Shown piece after piece: positions 17,304 to 27,036 of a stretch of DNA of 64,000 bases; position 1 is the first letter of the stretch; the number at the start of each line of letters is the position of its first letter. Source of the stretch: Oceaniferula flava (GTDB taxonomy: Bacteria > Verrucomicrobiota > Verrucomicrobiia > Verrucomicrobiales > Akkermansiaceae). The translations under genes were made by a program, and so were the position numbers. The stretch is from contig NZ_JAFBGL010000003.1 in the NCBI RefSeq assembly GCF_016811075.1, positions 186,001-250,000 of the forward strand. Reading direction: 5' to 3'. The notes beneath the pieces are model-generated. The model saw nothing but the letters and a program-made list of their open reading frames with translations. It did no database searches and was not told the origin of the DNA.

Positions 17304-18056
17304 TCAGGATTTCCAGCGTCGGAAATCGAGGGTGATGTGCGTCAGGAAGAGGAAGAAGACCGCCATGCTGAGGTAGTAGACGATCGGTCGGGTATCGACC
17401 AAGCCCTTGGCGAAATTCACCAAGTGGTCTTGCACCGAAACGTATTGGAAAATCGGAGCTGCCTTGAATCCCTCACCGATGTAGTAAGGGACAAAACCGA
17501 GGAAAAACAGAATGACCAGAGCGGCAATGGTGATGATGCCGGCGACGATTTGGCTGGAGGTGAGGGTGGACGCCAGGCAACCGATCGCGAGGAAAAAGCT
17601 GCCCATCAGCAGCAGAATCGCGTAGGTGCCGAGGATGTGGCCCATTTCCACAGGTGCCGGACTGCCGGTCACCCAGGCGAAAATTTTCAGCTGCAGAAGA
17701 ATCGGGAGCCAGAGGATGGCGTAGAAGGCGAAGGCGGCGAGATACTTGGAAAAGACCACCTGGGCCGTGGTCACCGGTGCCGTCAACAAGGTCTCAAGGG
17801 TGCCGGTTTTCGATTCCTCGGCAAACAGACGCATGGTCAGCAGCGGGAAAATAAACAGGAAGTAGAACCAAAAATGCGGAGTCTTTAGCGACACCAGCAG
17901 GAAGTTGTCAATCATCGGTCCGTCTTTCATCAGCTCCATGGCGCCAGACATGGAGAAGCCTTGCATCAGGAGGACGAGAGCCAGAACCACCCAGCCAAAC
18001 GGGGTGAGGAAGTAGTTTTTGAATTCCTTACGGAACAAGATGGAAAATACGCGCAT
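17304..18056 (-). CDS. ABC transporter permease, GldF/ABC-2 type
   Basis: The 250-residue membrane protein has six predicted segments, among them 'FGWVVLALVLLMQGFSMSG', 'FYFLFIFPLLTMRLFAEESKTGTLETLLTAPVT', 'FAFYAILWLPILLQLKIF', 'LGTYAILLLMGSFFLAIGCLAST' and 'IVAGIITIAALVILFFLGFVP'. 'RLFAEESKTGTLETLLTAPVTTAQVVFSKYLA' is the characteristic cytoplasmic loop of ABC-2/GldF permeases. It should pair with an ATP-binding subunit, normally encoded just upstream. Here the upstream gene is cytidine deaminase, so the ATPase must be supplied from elsewhere or has been lost. GldG-like and DUF4340 genes follow. Confidence 0.88.
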   Translation of the reverse strand: MRVFSILFRKEFKNYFLTPFGWVVLALVLLMQGFSMSGAMELMKDGPMIDNFLLVSLKTPHFWFYFLFIFPLLTMRLFAEESKTGTLETLLTAPVTTAQVVFSKYLAAFAFYAILWLPILLQLKIFAWVTGSPAPVEMGHILGTYAILLLMGSFFLAIGCLASTLTSSQIVAGIITIAALVILFFLGFVPYYIGEGFKAAPIFQYVSVQDHLVNFAKGLVDTRPIVYYLSMAVFFLFLTHITLDFRRWKS

Positions 18057-18124
18057 GAATAGGGAAGATTCGCTGCACGGGAGATAAGGGAAATCTTGAG
18101 TGTGTGAAAGGGAATTGTGCGTGA

Positions 18125-18508
18125 TTATCCAAGGTTTTCAGGGCCGAAGGCATCGGGCAGCAGCACATCGAGTGTCGTCTCACGCACGAGCCGACCTTTT
18201 TCGTCGCCCAGATAGATTTTTAGGCGAGGATTGAACTCGTTGAGCACTTGCCGACAAGCACCGCAGGGCGAGCCTCCGCCGGGCACTGCAATGGCGATGG
18301 CCGTGAAGGTTTGGACACCCTCGGAGACCGCTTTGAACACCGCTGTGCGCTCGGCGCAGTTGGACAAGCCGTAGGAGGCATTCTCCACATTGCAGCCCGT
18401 AAAAATCTCCCCACTTTCCGCCAACAGAGCCGCTCCTACATGAAACTTGGAATACGGTGCATAAGCCCGCTCCGCCGCATCAGCCGCAATTTTGAGTAAT
18501 TTGTTCAT
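18125..18508 (-). CDS. cdd: Cytidine deaminase
   Basis: This enzyme deaminates cytidine and deoxycytidine to uridine and deoxyuridine in the cytosol. The 127-residue size and the zinc motifs 'CNVENASYGLSNCAERTAVFKAVSEG' (Cys and catalytic Glu) and 'PGGGSPCGACRQVLNEF' (two Cys ligands) identify the short homotetrameric type. I chose the ATG at 18508 (MNKLLKIAADAAERAYAPYSKF) over one seven codons upstream. It is downstream of deoD, deoB and deoA on the same strand; together they form a pyrimidine and purine nucleoside salvage set. A GGAG-type REP hairpin lies between it and deoD. Confidence 0.93.
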   Translation of the reverse strand: MNKLLKIAADAAERAYAPYSKFHVGAALLAESGEIFTGCNVENASYGLSNCAERTAVFKAVSEGVQTFTAIAIAVPGGGSPCGACRQVLNEFNPRLKIYLGDEKGRLVRETTLDVLLPDAFGPENLG

Positions 18509-18516
18509 ATTAGAAT

Positions 18517-18540
18517 GGAGGATGGACATTCCTGTCCATC
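18517..18540 (+). repeat. REP-like hairpin with adjacent GGAG
   Basis: GATGGACATTCCTGTCCATC (18521-18540) is an imperfect palindrome immediately preceded by GGAG at 18517-18520. The same GGACATTCCTGTCC core with adjacent GGAG occurs at 43413-43436 and, inverted, at 43483-43506. It lies between cdd and deoD. Confidence 0.7.
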
Positions 18541-18546
18541 AACATG

Positions 18547-19275
18547 TCAAGCCACACAAGCCCCAGGAGTAATCAGCTTCGTCGCCTCCAGTGCAATTTT
18601 CATCATCTCTTCAAAACTCGACTGCCGCTCCGCCGAAGTCGTCGCCTCGCCAGTGCGGATATGATCGGACACCGTGCAAATCGCCGCCGCATTGGCACCA
18701 TATTCGGTCGCGATCCCATACAGCCCCGCCGCTTCCATTTCCACGCCGAGGATGTTCATCTTCTCCATGGTATCGAACATCGATGGGTTCGGCGTGTAGA
18801 ACAGATCGGCGGAAAACATATTCCCGTTCGTGACCGGCAGCTCTATGGCATCGGCGGCATCGTTCAGTGCCTTGAGCAAGGGCCAGCTGGCAATGGCGGC
18901 GTAGTCGTGACCTTGGAAGCGCTGTCGGTTCACCGCGGAGTCCGTGCAGGCGCCGAGGCCGATCAGCACATCGCGGACTTTTACCTCTTTACTAACAGCT
19001 CCACAGCTGCCCACGCGGATCAGGTTTTTCACGCCATACTCGGTGATCAGTTCCTTGGCGTAAATCGAGATGGAAGGGATTCCCATACCGCTGCCCATGA
19101 CCGAGACCGGGGTGCCCTGATACTTGCCGGTGAAGGCGAACATGTTGCGCACGCTGTTGATTTTTTTGACGTCCGTGAGAAATGTCTCGGCAATGTATTC
19201 GGCGCGGAGTGGATCGCCGGGGAGGAGACAGGTAGGTGCAAATTCGCCAGCTTTGGCTTCGATGTGTGGAGTCAT
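18547..19275 (-). CDS. deoD: Purine-nucleoside phosphorylase, DeoD type
   Basis: The 242-residue product phosphorolyses purine nucleosides to the base and (deoxy)ribose 1-phosphate. It carries '[17 protein letters not shown]' (phosphate site), '[36 protein letters not shown]' and '[30 protein letters not shown]', which includes the MEAA ribose-binding motif and the catalytic Asp in SDH. This is the hexameric E. coli DeoD type, not the trimeric PNP. Its start overlaps the deoB stop by 4 bp (ATGA), giving translational coupling. The ribose phosphate made here feeds phosphopentomutase DeoB. Confidence 0.95.
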   Translation of the reverse strand: MTPHIEAKAGEFAPTCLLPGDPLRAEYIAETFLTDVKKINSVRNMFAFTGKYQGTPVSVMGSGMGIPSISIYAKELITEYGVKNLIRVGSCGAVSKEVKVRDVLIGLGACTDSAVNRQRFQGHDYAAIASWPLLKALNDAADAIELPVTNGNMFSADLFYTPNPSMFDTMEKMNILGVEMEAAGLYGIATEYGANAAAICTVSDHIRTGEATTSAERQSSFEEMMKIALEATKLITPGACVA

Positions 19276-20504
19276 TTTTCAGTGGGCTGTAGTGAGTGGT
19301 CAGTGAACAGCGATGTGCCGTGTTCAAAAGGGGAGAGGTCGAAAATCCAGGCGATGGTCTGGGCGATGTCGGCGAAGGTCTCGCGGTGGCCGAGGTCGGC
19401 CGGAGCCATGTTTTTCTGATAGAGTAAAATGGGGACGTGCTCGCGCGTGTGGTCGGTTCCTTTCCAAGTAGGGTCGTTGCCGTGGTCTGCAGTTAGGATG
19501 AGGAGGTCGCTGTCGTGCATCTTCTCGAAAAGCGTGGGGAGCTGGCGATCAAATTCTTCCAAGGCTTTGCCGTAGCCCTCTGGATTGCGGCGATGCCCGT
19601 AGACGGCATCGAAGTCGACGAAGTTGGTCATCACAATCGCACGCTCGGGTGCGCGATCCATCGCCGCCAAGGTTTCCTGCCACAGCGCTGGATGACCCGA
19701 TGCCCTAACTTCCTCACTCATGCCCGTGTGGGCGAAGATGTCGCCAATTTTTCCCAAGCCGATCACCGTGCCGCCGGACTCGGTGAGTTTCTGCAACACG
19801 GTGGGTTCAGGAGGTGGCACGGCGTAGTCGTGGCGATTGCCGGTGCGTTGGAAATTGGCGGCGCTGTCGCCGATAAATGGCCGGGCAATAACCCGACCGA
19901 TCTCAAGCTCGTCGAGCAGTTCACGACAAACTTCGCAGAGATGGTAGAGTTTTTCCAAACCGAAGGTTTCCTCGTGGCAGGCGATCTGGAACACGCTGTC
20001 GATCGAGGTGTAGAAGATCGGTTTGCCCGTCCGCATGTGCTCTTCGCCATAGCGGGCAATGATGTCGGTGCCGGATGCGTGGCAGTTTCCTAAGGATCCC
20101 TCAATGCCTGTGCGTTGTTCGATTTGGTCGAGAAGATCTTGCGGGAAACAATCGGGGAGATCAGGGAAATACCCCCAGTCCCAAAGTGCCGGCACTCCGG
20201 TCATTTCCCAGTGGCCGCTTGGGGTGTCTTTGCCCGAGGAAATTTCCTGCGCAGAGGCGTAGCTGCCGATGAGCTCATCCGGTGGGGTCATGCCCACGGG
20301 ATAACATCCGCGACTGTGGTGATAGGCATGGAGCAGACCTAGCGATGCCAGGTTCGGGAGCTCTAGCGGTTTCCCGTTTTTCTGAAAATACTCGGCGATG
20401 TGGCCCAGGGTATCCGCGCCCTCGTCGCCAAAGATGTGGGCGTCCTTGGCCGATCCGATACCGAAGGAATCCAGAACTAACAGAATGACGCGTTGAGTCG
20501 ACAT
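19272..20504 (-). CDS. deoB: Phosphopentomutase
   Basis: DeoB interconverts (deoxy)ribose 1-phosphate and 5-phosphate. The 410-residue protein has the alkaline-phosphatase-superfamily metal motifs: '[17 protein letters not shown]' at the N-terminus, '[15 protein letters not shown]', '[27 protein letters not shown]' and '[29 protein letters not shown]'. The phosphorylated threonine region '[13 protein letters not shown]' is also present. It lies 9 bp after deoA and overlaps deoD. No deoC (deoxyribose-phosphate aldolase) is in the window, so the fate of deoxyribose 5-phosphate is not shown here. Confidence 0.95.
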   Translation of the reverse strand: MSTQRVILLVLDSFGIGSAKDAHIFGDEGADTLGHIAEYFQKNGKPLELPNLASLGLLHAYHHSRGCYPVGMTPPDELIGSYASAQEISSGKDTPSGHWEMTGVPALWDWGYFPDLPDCFPQDLLDQIEQRTGIEGSLGNCHASGTDIIARYGEEHMRTGKPIFYTSIDSVFQIACHEETFGLEKLYHLCEVCRELLDELEIGRVIARPFIGDSAANFQRTGNRHDYAVPPPEPTVLQKLTESGGTVIGLGKIGDIFAHTGMSEEVRASGHPALWQETLAAMDRAPERAIVMTNFVDFDAVYGHRRNPEGYGKALEEFDRQLPTLFEKMHDSDLLILTADHGNDPTWKGTDHTREHVPILLYQKNMAPADLGHRETFADIAQTIAWIFDLSPFEHGTSLFTDHSLQPTEK

Positions 20505-20513
20505 GGGCTAAGC

Positions 20514-21833
20514 TTAGGATTTCGCGGTGAGGGTTTCGTGGATGACAGCTTGCGGCTCGGGTGGAGAATCCGAGACCGTCATCGCGGCGCGCACGGTGGC
20601 GGCAGCGGTTTCCCAGTCGGTCTCTGTCCGAGCATGAACGACCGCGAGAGCTTGGTCGGTTTTCTCTCCCAGCACAATGAACTCGCTGAGCCCAACGGCA
20701 GGATCAATGGCATCTTCCGCCCGCGACCTGCCTCCGCCCATCTGCACCACCGCCATGCCGAGTTGGCGGGTGTCCATGGAGGAGACGTAGCCGCTTTCCT
20801 CGGCGAACACAGGCTTGATGATCGGTGCTGATTGAAGGTGATTATCCGACTTCTCGATGAGATCGCTTGGTCCGCCTAACAAGTGAACCATCTTGCCAAA
20901 GCTTTCAGCCGCCTGACCTGAGTTGAGCGCCTTGTCTAACATTGCGGTCGCGCTGGATTGATCGGGAGCGAGTTTTCCCAATTGAAGAAGTTCTGCGCAG
21001 AGGGTGAAGACGACTTCTTTCAAGCGAAGGTTCTGCGCCTTGCCGGTGAGAAAATCGATGGCCTCACGCACCTCGATGGCATTCCCGGCCGACGACCCCA
21101 GTGGCTGGTTCATGTCGGTGAGGAATGCCGTAGTCCGGACTCCTGCGGCGGTTGCGACGTCGGCGATGCTTTGTGCGAGAGCACGCGAATCTTTGTGAGT
21201 GGGCATGAAGGCACCACTGCCGGTTTTCACATCCATCACCAGGTAATCGAGTCCAGCGGCGAGCTTCTTGGATAAAATGGAAGCAGTGATCAGGGGAATC
21301 GATTCCACCGTTGCGGTGATGTCGCGGGTGGCGTAGAAGCGTTGATCGGCCGGGGCGAGATTGCCGGTTTGACCAATGATGGCCACGCCACAGTCGCGCA
21401 CTGTTTTTCTGAATCGATCGGTGTCGGGAGTCGATTGATAACCGGGTATGGAGTCGAGTTTATCCAGTGTTCCACCAGTGTGGCCGAGGCCCCGACCCGA
21501 AATCATCGGCACATAGCCACCGCAGGCAGCCAGTAGGGGACCGAGCATCAGGGAAACACCATCGCCCACGCCTCCAGTGGAATGTTTGTCGATGATGGGA
21601 CCGTCCAAGTTTTCGGCGTCCCAAGAAAGCACGTCGCCGGTGTCGCGCATCGCGAGGGTGAGGTCGGCCGCTTCCTCTCGGCTCATGCCGTTAAAATACA
21701 CCGCCATACCAAAAGCCGCAATTTGGCCTTCAGAGATGGAGTGATCGGCGATGCCCTGCGCGAAGAATTGAATCTCCTGCTTAGTCAGAGCCAAACCGTC
21801 TCGCTTCTTGCGGATAATTTCCTGTGGTAGCAT
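20514..21833 (-). CDS. deoA: Thymidine phosphorylase
   Basis: The 439-residue product splits thymidine or deoxyuridine with phosphate. Family signatures include '[21 protein letters not shown]' (phosphate and ribose contacts), '[31 protein letters not shown]' and '[15 protein letters not shown]'. Length and the C-terminal domain ([21 protein letters not shown]) fit the DeoA/pyrimidine nucleoside phosphorylase family. It heads the salvage genes deoA-deoB-deoD-cdd and lies 55 bp after nuoN on the same strand. Read-through from the nuo operon is possible, since no clear terminator is visible between them. Confidence 0.94.
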   Translation of the reverse strand: MLPQEIIRKKRDGLALTKQEIQFFAQGIADHSISEGQIAAFGMAVYFNGMSREEAADLTLAMRDTGDVLSWDAENLDGPIIDKHSTGGVGDGVSLMLGPLLAACGGYVPMISGRGLGHTGGTLDKLDSIPGYQSTPDTDRFRKTVRDCGVAIIGQTGNLAPADQRFYATRDITATVESIPLITASILSKKLAAGLDYLVMDVKTGSGAFMPTHKDSRALAQSIADVATAAGVRTTAFLTDMNQPLGSSAGNAIEVREAIDFLTGKAQNLRLKEVVFTLCAELLQLGKLAPDQSSATAMLDKALNSGQAAESFGKMVHLLGGPSDLIEKSDNHLQSAPIIKPVFAEESGYVSSMDTRQLGMAVVQMGGGRSRAEDAIDPAVGLSEFIVLGEKTDQALAVVHARTETDWETAAATVRAAMTVSDSPPEPQAVIHETLTAKS

Positions 21834-21888
21834 TCTTACACACCACCTCTACAGCAGCATCGCGCTCAGGGCAAGATCGCATGAGTGT

Positions 21889-23316
21889 CTACTTCAGCAG
21901 ATCCATAATCGGCTGAGGCCAGATGCCGAAGAGTAGGATGGCGAGGGTGAGCAGCGCCAAGACAGACTTGGTGATGACGGGGACTTCGATGGCTTTTTCA
22001 GTCGTCGGAGCATTCCAATACATCGCTTTCACCACCTTCAGGTAGTAGTAGAAACCTGCGGCCACGCTGACAAAGGCGATGGCGAGCAGCCACCAAGATT
22101 GTCCGGCATTGATTGCAGCGGCGAAGATGAAGAATTTACCCCAGAATCCGGCGGTCAGCGGAATACCTGCCAGTGCGGCCATGGTGATGGTGAGCACAGC
22201 GGCGAGCAGGGGATTGCGCTTGCCGAGGCCGTCGAAGGCGTCGATCAGGTCGCTGTCGTCTTGGTTGCGGACCAAGGCCAGCACGAAGAAGGCGGCGAAG
22301 GTCATCAGCAGGTAAGTGCCGAGGTAGAAGGACACAGCTGAAAAGTCGCGTGAAGCGACTCCCATCAGCAGAAAGCCGGCGTGGGCGATGGATGAGTAGG
22401 CGAGCAGACGCTTGAAGTTCTCTTGCTGCAGCGCGGCCAAGTTTCCGTAAAGTAAAGTCGCACCAGCCATGACGGAGAGGGCCAGAACGACCTCGGAGTT
22501 CGTTGCGGACATCGCGAGAAATGGTCCAAGCACCACCATCATCACTAGGAAACCTGCGGCCTTGGAGGCGACGGAAAGGTAGGCGGTGATCGGTGTCGGT
22601 GCACCTTGATAGACGTCGGGGATCCAGAGTTGCATCGGCGCAGCTCCCACTTTGAAGCCAAGAGCGATCAGGATTAGAGCAATGCCCATCAGCAGGTAGC
22701 TTTGATTAAACTCACCTTTGGCAATGATGTTCGAGAACAGGGTCACTTCGGTGGTTCCCAAAGCTCCGTAGATCCAGGCAATGCCGTAGACCAGAAAGCC
22801 GGTGGAAAGGGCTCCGAGAATGAGGTATTTTACCCCAGCCTCCAGCGATCCGACATTTTTGCGCATGTAAGCGACCATCACGTAGAAGGTGATGGTGACG
22901 AGCTCGAGAGCGACGAAAATAGAAACCAGATCGCGAGCCGAAGCCATCCACATCAGGCCGGCGCAGGCGAATACCGGGAGGCAGAAAAACTCACCGAGAC
23001 CGGAGCTTGAGGTATCGCCCGAGGTGAAGCGTGACAGCACCTTGCGGAAATCCACCGCCATCAAGAGCACAAGAATGGTGCTGACCAGCGCGATGATTTT
23101 GTAGAACAGGGCGACTTGATCGTAATGGTAGAAACGCGACATCCAGTCCGGCACTGAGGCGCAAGTGCAGACAAAACACTGCAGGATAAGAATAAGGGTC
23201 AGTCCAGCGGCGGCGATCAGGCCGAGCTTGGATTTGTTGCCACTGCTGAAAGCCTCGAACATCAGTAAAAAGATGCCGAAACCAACGGTGATGAATTCAA
23301 TGTAATGCGGTTGCAT
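21889..23316 (-). CDS. nuoN: NADH-quinone oxidoreductase subunit N
   Basis: NuoN is one of the three antiporter-like proton-pumping subunits in the membrane arm of complex I. The 475-residue protein has about 14 hydrophobic helices, with the discontinuous-helix lysine region 'SVASKAAGFLVMMVVLGPFLA' and 'YSSIAHAGFLLMGVASRDFSAVSFYLGTYLLMTFAAFFVL'. The C-terminal 'GFWGKFFIFAAAINAGQSWWLLAIAFVSVAAGFYYYLKVVKAMYW' is diagnostic. It is the last nuo gene of the cluster. A 27-bp element of three 9-bp units separates it from nuoM. Confidence 0.96.
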   Translation of the reverse strand: MQPHYIEFITVGFGIFLLMFEAFSSGNKSKLGLIAAAGLTLILILQCFVCTCASVPDWMSRFYHYDQVALFYKIIALVSTILVLLMAVDFRKVLSRFTSGDTSSSGLGEFFCLPVFACAGLMWMASARDLVSIFVALELVTITFYVMVAYMRKNVGSLEAGVKYLILGALSTGFLVYGIAWIYGALGTTEVTLFSNIIAKGEFNQSYLLMGIALILIALGFKVGAAPMQLWIPDVYQGAPTPITAYLSVASKAAGFLVMMVVLGPFLAMSATNSEVVLALSVMAGATLLYGNLAALQQENFKRLLAYSSIAHAGFLLMGVASRDFSAVSFYLGTYLLMTFAAFFVLALVRNQDDSDLIDAFDGLGKRNPLLAAVLTITMAALAGIPLTAGFWGKFFIFAAAINAGQSWWLLAIAFVSVAAGFYYYLKVVKAMYWNAPTTEKAIEVPVITKSVLALLTLAILLFGIWPQPIMDLLK

Positions 23317-23326
23317 GGTGAGAAAA

Positions 23327-23353
23327 ATAGGTCGTATAGGTCCTCTGAGACTT
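23327..23353. repeat. 27-bp element of three 9-bp units (nuoM-nuoN gap)
   Basis: Plus-strand units are ATAGGTCGT, ATAGGTCCT and CTGAGACTT in exact 9-bp register. The element lies in the 45-bp gap just upstream of the nuoN start and belongs to the family described in the findings. Confidence 0.75.
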
Positions 23354-23361
23354 ATCGTGAT

Positions 23362-24774
23362 TTAGAGAAATTGAAGAAGGATCTGCGGATAAATACCCAC
23401 CACTAACAGAGTTGTAGCCAGCAGGTAAGCGGGGATTTTTTCGCAGATGTGGAGGTCGGTGGCGGGCTTGGTGTCGCGCACCAGTGGGCCTTGGAAGATG
23501 TTGCGGTAGGCGCGCAGCATGTAGACAGCACTCAGCACCACACCCCAGAGGGCGATGATGGTGGTCCACTGCACCCAGCCGAGTCCCTCGGCCGGTTTCC
23601 AATCGGCAAAGCCGGCAAAGAATACCATGACTTCACCAGCGAAGTTGGCGAGGCCGGGGAGACCGATCGATGCCATGCCTGCCAGTCCGAAAACAAAAGC
23701 CAGCGCCGGAGCGGTCTTGGCCAGTCCTCCCAGCTCGGCGATTTCCAACGTGCCGGTTTTGCGCTCAATCACTGAGGCCAGTGAGAACAGTAGGGCGATG
23801 GAAATTCCGTGAGCGAACATCAACAGCACTGCAGCTGGCTGGGCGATCTCGTTGCTGCCATTGGCGGAAAGTGCGGCGATGGCGAGGAAGATGTAGCCCA
23901 TGTGCATCACCGAGGAGTTACCGAGCATGAGGTCGAGACGTTTTTGATTCACTGTCACCAGTCCGACCCAGATGATGTTGCCGAGCAGCAGCACACAAAC
24001 CCACGGCAGCCAGTGCGCCATGCCATCGGGTGCCACTACCATACCGACCCGAAGAAGTCCGTAGAGGCCGAATTTTTTCAACACACCCGCGTGCAGCATG
24101 GATACCGGAGCCGGTGCGCTGGCGTAGGCAGGAGCTGCCCAGGAGTGGAGAGGGAAAAGGGAGACCAGGGTGCCGAAGCCGATGATTAACAGCAAGGCGA
24201 CCGCATTCTGATGTTCCGCAGGAATTTCTTGCAGGTCTGAAAAGGCAAAGCCGTCCAGCTGTCCCACCGCCAGCAGGAGGCCGGCGAGGAGCACGATGGA
24301 TCCGAAGGCCAAGTAAATGGTGATTTTCCAGGCAGCCTGTTTGCGTTCACCCGAGCCCAGAATCCCGATCATCAGGAAGGTGGGGATCAGCGCCATCTCG
24401 TGGAAGGCGTAGAAGAAAAAGATATCCGTTGAGATGAATGCGCCAATGGCACCGGCGGCAATCAGCAGGATGCTGGAAAACCACAGCTTGTCACGTCCCT
24501 CAGGGCATTTGCCAGTGAAGACCGCAGCGAAGGTCACCAACACGGAGAGGATGAGCATCACCACGCTCATGCCATCGTAAAGGCCGAGGGAGAGGTTAAT
24601 GTTCGGTTGTTCCAGGACTTGGAAACCTGTGTCCCAAGCGCTGGGATTTGAAACCGCGACGGCTGTCAGGAAAATATTCAGCACCGCAGCACCGAGCGCA
24701 GTGTTCCGTGATGGCGCACCCAGCAGAATGGCCACAGCGGCTAACAGGGGAATGAGGATGAGAGCAAATAACAT
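23362..24774 (-). CDS. nuoM: NADH-quinone oxidoreductase subunit M
   Basis: This antiporter-like membrane subunit of complex I has 470 residues and about 14 helices. Recognisable parts are 'GKCPEGRDKLWFSSILLIAAGAIGAFISTDIFFFYAFHEMALIPTFLMIG' with the conserved TM5 Glu (FHEMALIP), 'PLHSWAAPAYASAPAPVSMLHAGVLKKFGLYGLLRVGM' with the channel Lys, and 'LMLGNSSVMHMGYIFLAIAA'. The protein is a little shorter than E. coli NuoM (509 residues), mostly at the C-terminus. It lies between nuoL and nuoN, each separated by a 9-bp-unit repeat element. Confidence 0.96.
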   Translation of the reverse strand: MLFALILIPLLAAVAILLGAPSRNTALGAAVLNIFLTAVAVSNPSAWDTGFQVLEQPNINLSLGLYDGMSVVMLILSVLVTFAAVFTGKCPEGRDKLWFSSILLIAAGAIGAFISTDIFFFYAFHEMALIPTFLMIGILGSGERKQAAWKITIYLAFGSIVLLAGLLLAVGQLDGFAFSDLQEIPAEHQNAVALLLIIGFGTLVSLFPLHSWAAPAYASAPAPVSMLHAGVLKKFGLYGLLRVGMVVAPDGMAHWLPWVCVLLLGNIIWVGLVTVNQKRLDLMLGNSSVMHMGYIFLAIAALSANGSNEIAQPAAVLLMFAHGISIALLFSLASVIERKTGTLEIAELGGLAKTAPALAFVFGLAGMASIGLPGLANFAGEVMVFFAGFADWKPAEGLGWVQWTTIIALWGVVLSAVYMLRAYRNIFQGPLVRDTKPATDLHICEKIPAYLLATTLLVVGIYPQILLQFL

Positions 24775-24785
24775 GATCGTAAAAA

Positions 24786-24812
24786 ATAGGTCGTAATGGT
24801 CCTATCGGACTT
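24786..24812. repeat. 27-bp element of three 9-bp units (nuoL-nuoM gap)
   Basis: Plus-strand units are ATAGGTCGT, AATGGTCCT and ATCGGACTT in exact 9-bp register. The last unit supplies two bases of the nuoL stop codon. It fills most of the 36-bp gap upstream of the nuoM start. Confidence 0.75.
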
Positions 24813-26619
24813 ATTTGGCAAAAACGGTGAAGTAGATAACAAGCACAGCACCCAGCGCCATCAGGTAGGCGTAGTGAGAGATGCTGCCGTTCTGGGCGAA
24901 GCGGCGGAAGAAGTTGCCCACTCCCTGAGCACTACGTGTGGAGCCTCCGACGAGTAGCACGCCGATGATGAACTCATCGCAGAAGTGAATGATGGCAGCC
25001 ACGGCGTCCTGACCGATGGTGATGATCTTCTGGTAGATCTCATCGAGGTAGAACTTGTTGCGGAAAAGGGGGATGCTCACAGGATCGGAGGTCTTGCCTC
25101 GGTAGAGCACCACGGCAGCGCCCAAACCAAGCACAAAGGCCAGCAGGGAGAATCCGGTCACCTCATTCATTTCAAAAGCAATGTGCGGGTGGAAATCGGC
25201 AGAGGCTGGGATGATTCCTCCGATGAATGGTGAGGCCAGCGCCATCACGGCAAGCAATGCCAGCGGCACCCACATGATGGGAGCAACTTCCTTGGCATCT
25301 TCCGCATGCTGGTGTTTCGCCTCGCCGAAGAAGGCGACGAAGATCAGGCGGAACATGTAGAAGGTGGTCAGCGCGGCGACAAAGACGGCGATGGCGAACA
25401 GCGCCTTATGATCGGTCCAAGCGGCTGCAAGAATACCTTCCTTCGAGAAGAAACCGGACGTTCCAGGAACGGCGGTGAGAGCGAGTGTGCCGATGATGAA
25501 GGTGATGGCGGTGATTTTCATCTTACCAAACAGCCCCCCCATTTTCCAAATGTCCTGTTCGTGGTGGCAGGCGTAGATCACGGCACCGGAGCCGAGGAAG
25601 AGCAGCGCCTTGAACCAGGCGTGGGTGTAGAGGTGGAACATGCCGGCGTTGGGATCGACCAGGCCGATCGCCATGACCATGTAGCCGAGCTGGGAAAGCG
25701 TCGAGTAAGCGAGGATCTTTTTGATGTCGTTCTGCTGCGTCGCCATCAGCGCGGCGACGAGCGAAGTGATCGCACCCACCCAAGCAATAACATCTGGGGC
25801 ATAGCCGAGGATGGCATGTTCATCAACAGTGACACCGAGAGAGAGGAAAAGCCGCGCCATCATGTAAACACCGGCGGCGACCATGGTCGCGGCGTGAATC
25901 AGAGCGGAAACAGGCGTAGGACCTTCCATCGCATCGGGAAGCCAGACGTGCAGTGGCAGCTGAGCGGATTTACCGACCGCACCACAGAAGGCGAGCAGGA
26001 TGGCGGTGCCAGCGAGACAGGTGCCGACCACTCCCAGCGAGGAGCCTTCCATTTCAGAAAAGACCACCGTATCAGTGATCACCCAAAGCATCAGGATGCC
26101 GATCATGAATCCAAAGTCGCCAATGCGGTTGGTGAGGAAGGCCTTCTTGGCTGCATCTGCCGCCGTATCCTTCTGATACCAGTGACCGATCAGTAGGTAA
26201 GAGCTGAGGCCAACGAGTTCCCAGAAGATGAACATCATCGCGAAGTTCGATGCCAGCACGATGCCGGTCATGGAGAACATAAACAGTGAGAGGCAGCCGA
26301 AGTAACGCGCCTTCGCCTCGTCAGTTTTCATATAACCGAGCGAGAAAATGTGCACCAGCATGCCAATGCCGGTCACCACCATCATCATGCCGGTGGCGAG
26401 TTGATCGAGCTCATAGCCGATGCTGAGACTGAACGATCCGGCTTCCACCCACGTCCATGAGTCGGAGGCTTTAGATCCTAACAAGGTGCAGGCGATGATA
26501 AAAGTGATCACCACGCTGATGGTGGACAGCAGCGAGGACGCCATCGCATTGCGCTTGAGGCCAAGCTGAATGATCGCCGCAGAGGCAAAGGGCAGAATGA
26601 AGAGTAACCAGGGATTCAT
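24811..26619 (-). CDS. nuoL: NADH-quinone oxidoreductase subunit L
   Basis: NuoL is the distal proton-pumping subunit of complex I with the long lateral helix. The 602-residue product contains 'MMFIFWELVGLSSYLLIGHWYQKDTAADAAKKAFLTNRIGDFGFMIGI', 'LPLHVWLPDAMEGPTPVSALIHAATMVAAGVYMMARL' and 'KKILAYSTLSQLGYMVMAIGL', all diagnostic. The C-terminus, with 'FRNKFYLDEIYQKIITI' and a final hydrophobic helix, matches the family's lateral-helix region. It is preceded by nuoK and followed by nuoM on the minus strand. Confidence 0.97.
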   Translation of the reverse strand: MNPWLLFILPFASAAIIQLGLKRNAMASSLLSTISVVITFIIACTLLGSKASDSWTWVEAGSFSLSIGYELDQLATGMMMVVTGIGMLVHIFSLGYMKTDEAKARYFGCLSLFMFSMTGIVLASNFAMMFIFWELVGLSSYLLIGHWYQKDTAADAAKKAFLTNRIGDFGFMIGILMLWVITDTVVFSEMEGSSLGVVGTCLAGTAILLAFCGAVGKSAQLPLHVWLPDAMEGPTPVSALIHAATMVAAGVYMMARLFLSLGVTVDEHAILGYAPDVIAWVGAITSLVAALMATQQNDIKKILAYSTLSQLGYMVMAIGLVDPNAGMFHLYTHAWFKALLFLGSGAVIYACHHEQDIWKMGGLFGKMKITAITFIIGTLALTAVPGTSGFFSKEGILAAAWTDHKALFAIAVFVAALTTFYMFRLIFVAFFGEAKHQHAEDAKEVAPIMWVPLALLAVMALASPFIGGIIPASADFHPHIAFEMNEVTGFSLLAFVLGLGAAVVLYRGKTSDPVSIPLFRNKFYLDEIYQKIITIGQDAVAAIIHFCDEFIIGVLLVGGSTRSAQGVGNFFRRFAQNGSISHYAYLMALGAVLVIYFTVFAK

Positions 26620-26628
26620 GGTGAATAG

Positions 26629-26646
26629 ATAGGTCTGATGAGTCGG
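26629..26646. repeat. Two-unit 9-bp element (nuoK-nuoL gap)
   Basis: Plus-strand units ATAGGTCTG and ATGAGTCGG form a shorter member of the same intergenic family, 9 bp upstream of the nuoL start. Confidence 0.55.
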
Positions 26647-26667
26647 GAGGGACTGTTGAGATGGGTG

Positions 26668-26985
26668 TTAGCCTTTGAGGGTGGTCAGTTCATCGGTGTA
26701 AACCGTCTGTCTGGCGCGGTAGAGCGAGACAATGATGGCCAAGCCCACAGCCACCTCGGCAGCGGCCACGGTGATGATAAAGAAGACCAGCATCTGGCCA
26801 TCGTAGTCAGGCAGTCCGTCGACCGATTTGAAACGGGAAAAGGCAACCAGGGTCAGCGACGCGGCAGCCAGCATCAGCTCCAAACACATGAAGATGATGA
26901 TAATATTGCGCCGGATGATCACGCCCGCCAAACCGATGGAAAACAGCAGGCCGGAAATGAAGAGGTATTCGGAAAGAGATGGCAT
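26668..26985 (-). CDS. nuoK: NADH-quinone oxidoreductase subunit K
   Basis: The 105-residue protein is a three-helix membrane subunit of complex I. '[46 protein letters not shown]' contains the conserved TM2 Glu (CLELML), and '[30 protein letters not shown]' holds the TM3 Glu. Both glutamates belong to the central hydrophilic axis for proton transfer. Its size matches the family (about 100 residues). It lies between nuoJ (51-bp gap) and nuoL (48-bp gap). Confidence 0.96.
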   Translation of the reverse strand: MPSLSEYLFISGLLFSIGLAGVIIRRNIIIIFMCLELMLAAASLTLVAFSRFKSVDGLPDYDGQMLVFFIITVAAAEVAVGLAIIVSLYRARQTVYTDELTTLKG

Positions 26986-27036
26986 TGGAGTGAAGAATTG
27001 CGGATTGCAGAATGAATGAGTGACCGAGCAGGGGAG

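Noticed and set aside
17142-17888. Long open frame antisense to the GldF/GldG genes
   Set aside because: It is rich in Asp, Glu, Gly and Arg in the pattern of an antisense shadow, has no recognisable domain, and the opposite strand encodes clear membrane proteins.
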